Shown: positions 17,311-25,096 of the stretch, piece by piece
How the letters are laid out: every line of letters begins with the position of its first letter
Position numbering within the stretch: the first letter of the stretch is position 1
Source: Agrococcus pavilionensis RW1
GTDB lineage: Bacteria > Actinomycetota > Actinomycetes > Actinomycetales > Microbacteriaceae
DNA length: 64,000 bases
Assembly (NCBI RefSeq): GCF_000400485.1
Contig: NZ_ASHR01000017.1
Location: forward strand, 106,902-170,901
Direction of reading: 5' to 3'
Program-made: the position numbers and the translations under genes
Notes under the pieces: model-generated
Database searches by the model: none
What the model was told of the DNA's origin: nothing
Seen by the model: the letters and a program-made list of their open reading frames with translations, nothing else

Positions 17311-18528
17311 CTAGGTCGCTACCGGTTCATCGAGCCTCATCTGTACCGCTCGCTCGATCAGCGCTCGGTTTGTTTCCGAAATCGATTCAAGGAACACGCG
17401 CCGTCGGAACGGCAGTTCACCGAGCTCCAGCGCAAGCTTGCCGAAGACCTCGTCTGCAAAGCTCGACGAGACGACGCCTCGGAAGCCGGTGAAATCGACG
17501 ACCAAGGACGGGGCGCCAGCCTTCAGATAATTGAGCAGGCGGTTTCGCACTGCCGTCCCTGCATTCCTGGAGCCCACCGCCTTGTTGATCTCGTTGAGCA
17601 TCACGCGGTGGAACCCTGTCGCGACCTCAATACTCTCGAGAACATCGCTGCGAGTCGTCTTCGACGGGAGCACGTCCCGGAGCAAGACCGGTGTCGAGCA
17701 GTCAACCTCCCAGTCGACCCAGGTGCCTTGGTGACGCTCCATATCGATCAGCGGGCGCTGTCGATCTGTTTGCTCTGTCACTTCACCTTCTACAAGCGCC
17801 CAGTACCCCCAGCCGGAACGCACAGCCAGTTTGCCTTGATTCAGTTCCGCTGCACGACGCAAGCCGAAGAGGCCGTTCCCCTGGTTGTAGTTGGGTCGCC
17901 GCGTCGCTCCCTGGCGAAGTGCAAACTGAACGGCCTGGTGTGGCTCTCGAACGTCCGCCAGCGCATACTTCGCTGTGCCCGCACCTATGCCTGTCCACAG
18001 CGACCGCTGAATCCCGATGCCCGTATCAGCGACGCTGATCGCACAAAGCCGCCGCTGCCAGTGCAACTGCATCATTGCGTAACCGCTCGCGGCCTCACTG
18101 TGCTGAAAGACGTTGTCTAGTGCCTCATACAGGCACCACTGCAAGGTGTCGAGCACGCCCTCCTCGCATACGACCTGGTTCTGAAGCACCTCGACGAAGA
18201 GATTGGCCAGCCGTCGCGCCTCTGCTTCGGAACTGTACTTCCACACCGTGTTGGTCGCCGGGGTGAATCGACGTGAGAACTCGCTGACCGGAAGCGGCTC
18301 GAGAAGGTGAGTCTTCGCGATCTCATTCGGCACCTGGTCGCAAGTAACAGCCATCCCGCGAGCCCGCAGCAAATCGAGCGTAGCGGCCAGAGGAACCGCG
18401 CCGTTCGGGTAGGTTTTCGACCCGCCGAAGCGCAGCTTCACAGTGTCTTCCTCGGGCGACTCCTTCAGTCGGCGAACCAACGAATCCGCAGCCTTGTGGC
18501 TGTTCAGTTCCCGAACCTCATGTTTCAC
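17311..18528 (-). CDS. GHKL-type ATPase with C-terminal STAS-like (DUF4325) domain
   Basis: A 405-residue single protein with three parts. Residues 1-85 form a small alpha/beta domain of unclear identity (VKLRFGGSKTYPNGAVPL). Residues 100-250 are a histidine-kinase-like ATPase: N box EALDN at 135-139 with His143, G1 box DTGIG at 168-172, G2 GNGL at 217-220. Residues 300-395 resemble the STAS-like DUF4325 domain (VVDFTGFRGVVSSSFADEVFGKL; Ser354-356). No phospho-acceptor His domain, membrane helix or receiver is seen. Start is GTG at 18528 with GGGAG seven bases upstream. Codon use and base composition are unlike all neighbours (two sampled 60-base lines count 55% and 60% G+C, against 82% in a line of rdgB), suggesting transfer. 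No partner gene adjoins it. Domain calls are fairly sure; biological role is unknown. Confidence 0.78.
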   Translation of the reverse strand: MKHEVRELNSHKAADSLVRRLKESPEEDTVKLRFGGSKTYPNGAVPLAATLDLLRARGMAVTCDQVPNEIAKTHLLEPLPVSEFSRRFTPATNTVWKYSSEAEARRLANLFVEVLQNQVVCEEGVLDTLQWCLYEALDNVFQHSEAASGYAMMQLHWQRRLCAISVADTGIGIQRSLWTGIGAGTAKYALADVREPHQAVQFALRQGATRRPNYNQGNGLFGLRRAAELNQGKLAVRSGWGYWALVEGEVTEQTDRQRPLIDMERHQGTWVDWEVDCSTPVLLRDVLPSKTTRSDVLESIEVATGFHRVMLNEINKAVGSRNAGTAVRNRLLNYLKAGAPSLVVDFTGFRGVVSSSFADEVFGKLALELGELPFRRRVFLESISETNRALIERAVQMRLDEPVAT

Positions 18529-18645
18529 GGACTACTCCCATGTATTTCGTTTGATGCTAACGCCACGACATCGCCGGAGCGAGCGTTTCGTCGCTGGTCG
18601 AGGATCGCGACTCGACCGATCTGGCCTGCCGTAGCGCGAATGTGG

Positions 18646-18651
18646 CATGAT
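18646..18651 (+). promoter_or_regulatory. -10 box, leaderless start of the manganese operon
   Basis: CATGAT, one base from TATGAT, followed by six bases and the ATG at 18658. No Shine-Dalgarno is visible, so the mRNA is probably leaderless. Its last base overlaps the operator palindrome. Confidence 0.5.
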
Positions 18652-18666
18652 TTCGGCATGCCGAAA
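18651..18666 (+). promoter_or_regulatory. Probable DtxR/MntR-family operator over the start codon
   Basis: TTTCGGCATGCCGAAA is a perfect 16-bp palindrome whose centre is the ATG of the binding-protein gene. A DtxR-family regulator is the last gene of the same operon, and this palindrome has the size and core style (GGC-N2-GCC arms) of DtxR-family sites. Bound repressor would cover the -10 edge, the presumed +1 and the first codons. Confidence 0.6.
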
Positions 18667-19590
18667 AAACTGCATGCGGTGTTGCGAACGCTGGCCGCGA
18701 CAGCGGCGGCCGCACTCGCCGTCGCGGGGCTCGTCGGCTGCCCGGCACCATCGCGCCCTTCAACCACCGACGACGAGCGCCCGGTCGTGCTCGCGACCTT
18801 CACGGTGATCGCCGACATCGCGCGCGAGGTCGCGGGCGACGCCGCGCGCGTCGAATCGCTCACGCGGCCGGGCGTCGAGGTGCACGACTACGAGCCGACG
18901 CCCGGCGACCTCGTCCGCACCGAGGGCGCCGACCTCGTCGTGACGAACGGCTGGGGCATCGACGACTGGCTGCTCACGCTCGTCGAGCGGCAGGACGCAC
19001 CGCACGTCGTGCTGAGCGATGCGGTCGATCCGATCGCGATCGAGACCGGCCACTACGCCGGCAACCCGAACGCGCACGCGTGGGTCGCGCCCGGCGAGGG
19101 CGCCCGCTACGTCGAGGCGCTCCGTGTCGCGATCGGCGACCTCGTCCCCGCCGAGCGCGCCGCGATCGACGAGCGCGCCCGGGCGCTGACCGCTCGCCTC
19201 GAGTCCCTCGGCGAGCGCCTCCGCGAGGGCGTCGCGCGCGTGCCCGCGCGGCAGCGCGTGCTCGTCACGTGCGAGGGCGCCTTCAGCTACCTCGCGCGCG
19301 ACGCGGGCCTCGACGAAGCGAGCCTGTGGCCGGTGAACGCGGGCGGCCAGGGCACGCCGCAATCGATCGCCGAGGTCGCCGCGATCGTCGAGGAGCGGCA
19401 GGTGCCGACCGTCTTCTGCGAGTCGACGACGCATCCGGGCACCCAGGAGCAGATCGCGCGCGACGCGGGCGTGCGCTTCGACGGCAGCCTCCACGTCGAC
19501 TCGCTCTCGACGCCGGACGGGCCCGCGCCGACCTACCTCGCGCTCGTCGAGCACGACATCGAGGCGGTCCTGGAGGGACTGGGCGGATGA
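18658..19590 (+). CDS. mntA: Manganese-type metal ABC transporter substrate-binding lipoprotein
   Basis: A 310-residue cluster A-I binding protein (PsaA/MntC/ZnuA fold). The lipobox is GLVGC with Cys28. The four expected metal ligands can be placed: His76 (VHDYEP), His140 (NPNAHAWV), Glu206 (VTCEGAFSYLARDAG) and Asp281 (HVDSLS). Glu at the third position is the manganese/iron PsaA-type choice; zinc-specific ZnuA proteins carry His there, and no His-rich loop is present. The preferred metal is therefore inferred to be Mn. ATG at 18658 lies inside the operator palindrome. First gene of mntA-ATPase-permease-mntR. Confidence 0.88.
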   Translation: MPKKLHAVLRTLAATAAAALAVAGLVGCPAPSRPSTTDDERPVVLATFTVIADIAREVAGDAARVESLTRPGVEVHDYEPTPGDLVRTEGADLVVTNGWGIDDWLLTLVERQDAPHVVLSDAVDPIAIETGHYAGNPNAHAWVAPGEGARYVEALRVAIGDLVPAERAAIDERARALTARLESLGERLREGVARVPARQRVLVTCEGAFSYLARDAGLDEASLWPVNAGGQGTPQSIAEVAAIVEERQVPTVFCESTTHPGTQEQIARDAGVRFDGSLHVDSLSTPDGPAPTYLALVEHDIEAVLEGLGG

Positions 19591-20330
19591 GCGGCACGGC
19601 AGCGCGGGACGCGATCGTCGTGGAGGGCCTCGGCGTGCGCTACGGCGACGTGCGCGCCCTCGTCGACGTGACCGCACGCATCCGCTCGGGGGAGATCACG
19701 GGCCTCGTGGGCGTCAACGGCTCGGGGAAGTCGTCGATGCTCGCCGCGATCCTCGAGCGCGTGCCGCACGAGGGCACCGTGCGCATCCTCGGCCGGAAGC
19801 CCGCGGAGGCGCGTCGCGAGGGCCTCGTCGCTTCGGTGCCGCAAGCCGAGTCGGTCGACTGGGACTTCCCGGTGACCGTGCGCGACGTCGTCACGACCGG
19901 TCGCTTCGGTCGCATGGGTCTCCTGCGGATCCCGCGCGCTGCCGACCGCGCCGCCGTCGCCGAGGCGCTCGAGCTGCTCGACATCGCGCACCTCGCCGAC
20001 CGCCAGATCGGCGAGCTCTCGGGCGGCCAGCGCAAGCGCGCGTTCGTGGCGCGCGCGATCGCGCAGGACGCCGAGCTGCTCCTGCTCGACGAGCCCTTCG
20101 CGGGCGTCGACCGCTCGAGCGAGGCCCGCATCGTCGCGGTGCTGCGGGGGCTCCGCGAGCGCGGGCGCACGGTCGTCATCGTGCACCACGACCTCTCGGG
20201 CGTCGCCGAGCTCGTCGACGACGTGCTGCTGCTGCGGGGGAGGCTCCTGCACCAGGGCCCGCCCGACGAGGTGCTGAGCCCCGAGCGGATCGCCGAGGCC
20301 TTCGGCGCCGGAGCGGCGGAGGAGCGGTGA
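19587..20330 (+). CDS. Metal ABC transporter ATP-binding protein
   Basis: A 247-residue ATPase for the manganese importer. Walker A GVNGSGKSS, signature LSGGQRKRAFVARAI, Walker B LLLLDEPFAGVD, and a switch histidine in VIVHHDL. SVPQAESVDWDFPVTVRDVV around the Q-loop is characteristic of Mn/Zn (MntB/ZnuC/TroB) ATPases. ATG overlaps the upstream stop by four bases. Confidence 0.93.
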   Translation: MSGTAARDAIVVEGLGVRYGDVRALVDVTARIRSGEITGLVGVNGSGKSSMLAAILERVPHEGTVRILGRKPAEARREGLVASVPQAESVDWDFPVTVRDVVTTGRFGRMGLLRIPRAADRAAVAEALELLDIAHLADRQIGELSGGQRKRAFVARAIAQDAELLLLDEPFAGVDRSSEARIVAVLRGLRERGRTVVIVHHDLSGVAELVDDVLLLRGRLLHQGPPDEVLSPERIAEAFGAGAAEER

Positions 20331-21187
20331 TCGACGCCCTGCTCGCCCCCTTCACCTACGACTTCATGCTGCGCGCGATCTTCGTCACGCTCGTCGCCGC
20401 GGTCGCGTGCGCGCTGCTCTCGACGTGGCTCGTGCAGATGGGCTGGTCGCTCATGGGCGACGCCGTCTCGCACGCGGTGCTGCCCGGCGTCGCGCTCGCC
20501 TACATCCTGGGCCTGCCGTTCGCGCTCGGCGCGGCGGTGTTCGGCATCGGCGCCGTCGCGCTCATCGGCGGCGTGCGCGCGGCCTCCCGGATCAAGGCGG
20601 ACGCGGCGATCGGCGTGGTCTTCACGACCCTGTTCGCGCTCGGGCTCGTGATCGTCTCGGTCACGCCCGCCGAGACCGATCTGCAGCACATCCTCTTCGG
20701 CAACGTGCTCGGCGTCTCCGACGCCGACATCGCCCAGGTGCTCATCGTCGGCGCGATCGTGTGCGTCGCGCTGCTCGTGCTGCGCCGCGACCTCACCCTC
20801 GTCGCCTTCGATCCGGGCCACGCGCACGCGATCGGGCTGCGGCCGCGGCTGCTGCACGCGGTGCTGCTCGGTGCCCTCGCGCTCACGGTCGTCACGGCGC
20901 TGCAAGCCGTGGGCATCATCCTCGTCGTCGCGATGCTCGTCATCCCGGGCGCGACGGCGTCGCTCATCGCGGTGCGGTGGGATGCGCTGCTCGCGTGGTC
21001 GGTCGGCATCACGGTGGTCGCGTCGATGGTCGGGCTGCTCGGCGCGTTCTGGCTCGACATCTCCCCGGGCGGGGCGGTCGTGCTCTCGCAAGGGCTCGCC
21101 TTCGGGCTAGCGTTGCTGTTCGGGTCCCGACGGGGGATCGTCATCCGGTGGGCGAGAGCGAGGCGGCATGCGGTCGACAGCGGCTGA
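20327..21187 (+). CDS. Metal ABC transporter permease (ABC-3 family)
   Basis: A 286-residue integral membrane protein of the ABC-3 family with about eight to nine hydrophobic helices. Family landmarks: WSLMGDAVSHAVLPGVALAY near the N-terminus and GIILVVAMLVIPGATASLI in the second half. It is the single membrane subunit of the manganese importer. GTG start overlaps the ATPase stop (GTGA). Its last 20 bases overlap the regulator gene. Confidence 0.93.
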   Translation: MIDALLAPFTYDFMLRAIFVTLVAAVACALLSTWLVQMGWSLMGDAVSHAVLPGVALAYILGLPFALGAAVFGIGAVALIGGVRAASRIKADAAIGVVFTTLFALGLVIVSVTPAETDLQHILFGNVLGVSDADIAQVLIVGAIVCVALLVLRRDLTLVAFDPGHAHAIGLRPRLLHAVLLGALALTVVTALQAVGIILVVAMLVIPGATASLIAVRWDALLAWSVGITVVASMVGLLGAFWLDISPGGAVVLSQGLAFGLALLFGSRRGIVIRWARARRHAVDSG

Positions 21188-21821
21188 GGACTACGTCAAG
21201 GCGATCTACCACCACACCGAGTGGCAGCCGGAGCCCGTCACGCCGTCGCAGCTCGCGACGCGGCTCGGCCTCGCGAACTCGACCGTGACCGAGATGGTGA
21301 AGAAGCTCGCCGCCGCGGGCCTCGTGCATCACCGCCCGTACGGGGCGGTCGAGCTCACGCCCGAGGGACGCCGGCTCGCCGTGCGGCAGGTGCGGCGCCA
21401 CCGGGTGGTCGAGACCTGGCTCGTCGAGCGGCACGGCTACGAGTGGGACGAGGTGCACGACGAGGCCGAGATCCTCGAGCACGCGCTGAGCGACCGGCTG
21501 CTCGAGTCGATCGCGGCGTCGCTCGGCGACCCGGAGCGCGACCCGCACGGCGATCCGATCCCGGCCGCGGACGGCACCGTGCGGCGGCCCGACGCGGTGC
21601 TGCTCGCGGATGCGCCGGCCGGCCACGAGGGCGCGGTCGTGCGGATCTCCGACGAGGATCCCGCGATGCTCCGCTTCCTCGCCGACGCGGGCATCGCGCT
21701 CGACGCGCGGCTCACGGTGCTCGGCGTCAAGCCCTACTCCGGCTCGATGCAGGTGCGGGCGCTGCGCGGCACGGTCGACGTCGGTCCCGACGTCGCTCGC
21801 GCGATCTGGCTCGCGGCCTGA
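21168..21821 (+). CDS. mntR: DtxR-family metal-dependent repressor, MntR-like
   Basis: A 217-residue regulator: winged helix (residues 1-65, PSQLATRLGLANSTVTEMVKKLAAAGLV), dimerisation/metal domain (66-140) and a C-terminal SH3-like FeoA domain. In place of the iron-type Met and Cys ligands of DtxR/IdeR, Asp8 and Glu101 occupy the corresponding positions, with Glu104, His105 and ancillary His78, Glu82 and His97; this is the pattern of manganese sensors. It is the last gene of the importer operon it probably represses, and the palindrome at 18651 is the likely site. The start overlaps the permease end by 20 bases, which is unusual but gives the correct N-terminus (EDYVKAIY). Confidence 0.9.
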   Translation: MRSTAAEDYVKAIYHHTEWQPEPVTPSQLATRLGLANSTVTEMVKKLAAAGLVHHRPYGAVELTPEGRRLAVRQVRRHRVVETWLVERHGYEWDEVHDEAEILEHALSDRLLESIAASLGDPERDPHGDPIPAADGTVRRPDAVLLADAPAGHEGAVVRISDEDPAMLRFLADAGIALDARLTVLGVKPYSGSMQVRALRGTVDVGPDVARAIWLAA

Positions 21822-21837
21822 GCGCTCGACCGAGGCG

Positions 21838-22560
21838 TCAGCGCTCGAGGCCGGCGGTGCCGGTGCCAGAGAGGTCGAGCGTCTCGACCGGGCCGGCCGC
21901 GGTGCCCTCGCGGATCTCGCGCGCGACCTCGCGCCGGGACTGGATGGCGTGCCAGGTGATCGCGACGATCGCGATGCCGACGACGCCGAGCAGCACGAGG
22001 TCGATGTACTGCGTCACGACCTCCGCGACGCCGGGAATGTGGGCGACGCCCCACCCGAGCAGCGGCAGCCCCGCGCCCCACAGCAGCGCGCCCAGCACGT
22101 CGAGGCGCAGGAACAGTGGCCATGGCATCCGCCCCACGCCCGCCGCGACGGGCATGAAGGTGCGCACGATGCCGATGAAGCGGGCGATGATGACCGCCGC
22201 GGCGCCGTACTTGAGGAAGAAGCGGTTCGTGCGCTCGATCGTGCGATGCGAGAACAGGCCGGACGAGCGGCGCTGGAAGATCGGCGGTCCGGCCTTGTGG
22301 CCGATGAAGTAGCCGAGCTGGTCGCCCGCGACAGCGCAGGCCCAGATGCAGAGCATCACGAGCCAGATGGGCTGCGGGATGACGCCCGTGAAGGACAGGA
22401 TGCCGGCGATCACGAGCAGCGTGTCGCCCGGCAGGAGGAACCCGACGAGCAGGCCCGTCTCGACGAAGACGATCGCGCACACGAGCAGCAGCGCCCACGG
22501 GCCCGCGCCGGAGATGAGGCCCTCGACATCGATGAGGAACTCGGCGGTGAGCGGGGGCAC
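21838..22560 (-). CDS. DedA family membrane protein
   Basis: A 240-residue SNARE-associated/DedA protein. Five or so hydrophobic segments and the family signatures FVETGLLVGFLLPGDTLL (membrane-embedded acidic residue), GDQLGYFIGHKAG and RFIGIVRTFMPVAAGVGRM are all present. Members are polyprenyl-phosphate or phospholipid flippases. GTG start at 22560 with GGAGC upstream. It lies downstream of tRNA-Leu on the same strand and converges with mntR. Confidence 0.92.
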   Translation of the reverse strand: MPPLTAEFLIDVEGLISGAGPWALLLVCAIVFVETGLLVGFLLPGDTLLVIAGILSFTGVIPQPIWLVMLCIWACAVAGDQLGYFIGHKAGPPIFQRRSSGLFSHRTIERTNRFFLKYGAAAVIIARFIGIVRTFMPVAAGVGRMPWPLFLRLDVLGALLWGAGLPLLGWGVAHIPGVAEVVTQYIDLVLLGVVGIAIVAITWHAIQSRREVAREIREGTAAGPVETLDLSGTGTAGLER

Positions 22561-22582
22561 GGGGCTCCTAGGGCGATCGCAG

Positions 22583-22665
22583 TGCGGGAGAGGGGACTTG
22601 AACCCCTACGCCACGAGGGCACAGGAACCTAAATCCTGCGTGTCTGCCAATTCCACCACTCCCGC
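22583..22665 (-). tRNA. tRNA-Leu (TAG)
   Basis: Class II tRNA with a long variable arm. Acceptor GCGGGAG pairs with CTCCCGC, the D arm reads GTGGTGGAATTGGCAGAC, the anticodon loop is ATTTAGG and the T arm GGGGTTCAAGTCCCC. Discriminator A; CCA is not encoded. Confidence 0.96.
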
Positions 22666-22735
22666 GTGGTCGCTCCAGCGTAGCGGTGCCGAGGATGCGC
22701 AGGCGGCGCCCGGGAGCGTCTGCCACAGTGGCGGC

Positions 22736-23536
22736 ATGGACATGCGCGCGCTCGTCACCGGCGCGACGGCAGGCCTCGGCGCGGAGCTCGCGCGCCAGCT
22801 CGCCGCCGACGGCTTCTCCCTCGTGCTCGTCGCGCGCGACGAGCAGCGGCTGCGCGAAGCCGCGGCGGCGCTGCCGGTCGAGACCGAGGTGCTCGCCGCC
22901 GACCTGACCGTCGCCGACGACCTCGAGCGCGTCGCGGCACGGGTCGCCGACCCCGCCCGCCCGGTCGACGTGCTCGTCAACAACGCGGGCACGGGCATCC
23001 TCGCCGACTTCCACGTCTCGGGCGTCGACGAGGAGCGGCGACTGCTCGACCTGCTCGTGTGGGCGCCCATGCGGCTCGTGCACGCGGCGCTGCCCGGCAT
23101 GCTCGATCGCGGTCGCGGCGGCATCCTGACGGTCGCGAGCATGGCCGGCCGCATGCCGAACGGCACCTACTCGGCGGCGAAGTCGCACGCCATCACCTTC
23201 TCCCGCTCGATCGCGGCGCGCTATCGCGCCGACGGCATCCGCGCGACCGCGCTGCTGCCCGGCTTCCTGAAGACGGAGTTCCACGAGCGGCTCGGCATCG
23301 ACCGCTCGGGCACGCCCGACATCATCTGGGCGAGCGTCGAGGCGACCGCCCGGGAGGGGCTGCGGGGGCTCCGGAAGGGCCGCAGCGTCGTCGTGAGCGA
23401 CTGGCGCTACCGCCTCACGGCGCCGCTCGTGCCGCTCATCCCGGATGGGGCCATGGGCGGCTGGAGCATGGCGCGGCTCGACCGGCGCGACGCCGAGGGC
23501 GAGCTCGAGCCGACGAACGACGCGAACGCCCGCTGA
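22736..23536 (+). CDS. SDR family oxidoreductase
   Basis: A 266-residue short-chain dehydrogenase of the classical type: cofactor loop TGATAGLG, NNAGTG, catalytic Ser in VASMAGRMPNGTY, and the YxxxK motif YSAAK. SLVLVARDEQRL after the second strand favours NADP(H). The C-terminus (SVVVSDWRYRLTAPLVPLIPD) resembles the SDR branch of membrane-associated keto-reductases. Start ATG at 22736; a second ATG lies two codons on. The substrate is unknown. Confidence 0.87.
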   Translation: MDMRALVTGATAGLGAELARQLAADGFSLVLVARDEQRLREAAAALPVETEVLAADLTVADDLERVAARVADPARPVDVLVNNAGTGILADFHVSGVDEERRLLDLLVWAPMRLVHAALPGMLDRGRGGILTVASMAGRMPNGTYSAAKSHAITFSRSIAARYRADGIRATALLPGFLKTEFHERLGIDRSGTPDIIWASVEATAREGLRGLRKGRSVVVSDWRYRLTAPLVPLIPDGAMGGWSMARLDRRDAEGELEPTNDANAR

Positions 23537-23636
23537 TCAGCGACGCCGATCGCCGCGACCCGCGAAGCCGGTCCCGGCGGGGCGCGGCTGTGGCATCCTC
23601 GGGTGGACCGGCGCCGGCCGGGGCGGGGAGGCTGCT

Positions 23637-24497
23637 GTGGCGGAGACGATCGCCGTGCTGGGCGCGGGCATCATGGGCGCGGGCATCGCGCGCGTCTTCG
23701 GGCGCGCGGACCACGACGTGCGGGTCTTCGACGTGCGCGCGGAAGCGGCCGGCGCCGCGGCCGAGTCGGCCGGCGGCACGGCGCACGGCAGCGTCGCCGA
23801 AGCCGTCGACGGCGCGACGATCGTGCTCGAGGCCGCGCCCGAGCGGCTTGACCTCAAGCTCGCCCTGCTCGCCGAGGTCGAGGCGGCGAACGACGACGCG
23901 GTGATCGCCTCGAACACGTCGTCGATCGGGGCGGACGCGCTCGCGGCCGGCATGCGGGACCCGTCCCGGCTCGTGATCGCCCACTTCTTCAACCCCGCCG
24001 ACACGGTGCCGCTCGTCGAGGTCGTGCCGGGGCCCGCGACGCCTCCCGAGACCGTCGAGCGGATGGTCGGCCTGCTGACCGCGGCCGGAAAGACCGCCGT
24101 GCCGCTCGCGCAGCAGGTCGAGGGCTTCATCGCCAACCGGCTGCAGGCCGCCCTCTATCGCGAGGCGATGCACCTCGTCGAGCGCGGCGTCGCGACCCCC
24201 GAGCAGGTCGACGCGGTCGTCACCGCGGGGCTCGGCCCGCGCTGGGCGCTCGCGGGCCCGTTCGAGATCATGGACCTCGGCGGCCTCGACGTGTGGACGA
24301 GCGTGACCGACGGGATCTTCCCGACGCTCGGGGACGCATCCGCCGCCCCCGGCATGCTGCGCGAGCGGGTCGAGCGCGGCGACCTCGGCGCGAAGACCGG
24401 CCGAGGCTTCCTGGAGCGCGACGCGGATGCGTCGGCGCGCTTCGCCTCGCGGCTCACGGCCCTGCTCGAGGCGCGGGACGATATTTCAAAATCGTAA
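23637..24497 (+). CDS. 3-hydroxyacyl-CoA dehydrogenase (FadB2/HbdA-like)
   Basis: A 286-residue NAD-dependent dehydrogenase for 3-hydroxyacyl- or 3-hydroxybutyryl-CoA. N-terminal NAD fold with VLGAGIMGAGIARVF; the region VIASNTSSIGADALAAGMRDPSRLVIAHFFNPAD contains the Ser and catalytic His (AHFFNP), and VEGFIANRLQAALYREAMHLV opens the C-terminal helical domain. GTG start at 23637 with GGGGAGG upstream. The last codons (DDISKS) come from a short A/T-rich patch at 24481-24502 next to a decayed gene, so the C-terminus may have been reshaped by the same event. Confidence 0.88.
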   Translation: MAETIAVLGAGIMGAGIARVFGRADHDVRVFDVRAEAAGAAAESAGGTAHGSVAEAVDGATIVLEAAPERLDLKLALLAEVEAANDDAVIASNTSSIGADALAAGMRDPSRLVIAHFFNPADTVPLVEVVPGPATPPETVERMVGLLTAAGKTAVPLAQQVEGFIANRLQAALYREAMHLVERGVATPEQVDAVVTAGLGPRWALAGPFEIMDLGGLDVWTSVTDGIFPTLGDASAAPGMLRERVERGDLGAKTGRGFLERDADASARFASRLTALLEARDDISKS

Positions 24498-24551
24498 TAG
24501 ATTGGGCCGTCCGGCGTCGCATCGAGGGCAGCGGCCGCGAGCGCGGTCGCG

Positions 24552-25010
24552 GACGATCGTGACCGGGGCCGCGATGGGCATGGGCGAGGCGACCCCGGCT
24601 GTTCGCGGAGGCGAGCGCGAAGGTGATCGTCGCCGACTTCAACGCCGAGAAGGGCGAGGGCGTGGCGGCCGACTTCCGGGCCGGCGGCGGCGAGGCGCAG
24701 TTCGTGCAGGTCGACATCTCCGACGCCGAGCAGGTCGAGGCGAGGGCGGCTCGATCGTCGACATCTCCTCGACGTCCGGCTTCCGCGTGCAGCCGCATCC
24801 CGTCGCGCCGTCGACACGCCGATGCTGCAGGGCGCGATCGAGCAGTTCGGGCTCGACCCGGTCGAGTGCCCGAAGCAGCTCTCGGCGCTGCACCGCTTCG
24901 CGCAGCCGCGCGAGATCGCGCAGGCGAGCCTGTGGCTCGCGAGCGACGCCTCGTCGTACGTCACCGGCACGACGATCCACGTGGACGGCGGCTACACCGG
25001 CGCCATGTGA
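24552..25010 (+). pseudogene. Decayed SDR oxidoreductase
   Basis: Fragments of one short-chain dehydrogenase in three frames. The cofactor loop reads IVTGAAMGMGEAT from 24555; a frameshift near 24596-24600 leads to [17 protein letters not shown]; an abrupt break near 24742 jumps to [18 protein letters not shown]; a second break near 24815 loses the YxxxK region and resumes with [19 protein letters not shown], ending in the intact C-terminus [18 protein letters not shown] and a TGA at 25008-25010. About half of a normal 250-residue SDR is missing, including the catalytic Tyr and Lys, so it cannot be functional. It follows the 3-hydroxyacyl-CoA dehydrogenase, probably a former operon partner. 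Confidence 0.85.
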
Positions 25011-25045
25011 CGAGCTGGCCCGCGACCGCGGGCGCGTCGAACCGG

Positions 25046-25074
25046 CCGGGAGCGTCCTCCGAGGTCGCTCCCGG
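25046..25074 (+). terminator. Hairpin between the SDR pseudogene and the flavoprotein gene
   Basis: A 9-bp perfect stem, CCGGGAGCG with CGCTCCCGG, around an 11-base loop. No T run follows. It is a plausible terminator for the dehydrogenase/pseudogene transcript. Confidence 0.5.
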
Positions 25075-25096
25075 CTTCGCGTGCCACGGTCGGGCC

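Noticed and set aside
17294..18657. Integration by a mobile element (att repeats, integrase)
   Set aside because: No flanking direct repeats, tRNA end, integrase or transposase could be seen; only base composition suggests transfer.
18651..18666. The palindrome as a Zur or IdeR box
   Set aside because: The IdeR consensus is TTAGGTTAG-like and A/T richer; the adjacent regulator and importer carry Mn-type ligands, so an MntR-type site fits better.
21820..21846. 7-bp inverted repeat GAGCGCT/AGCGCTC between mntR and dedA stops as terminator
   Set aside because: Short arms, a 13-base loop and no T run; too weak in this GC content to call.
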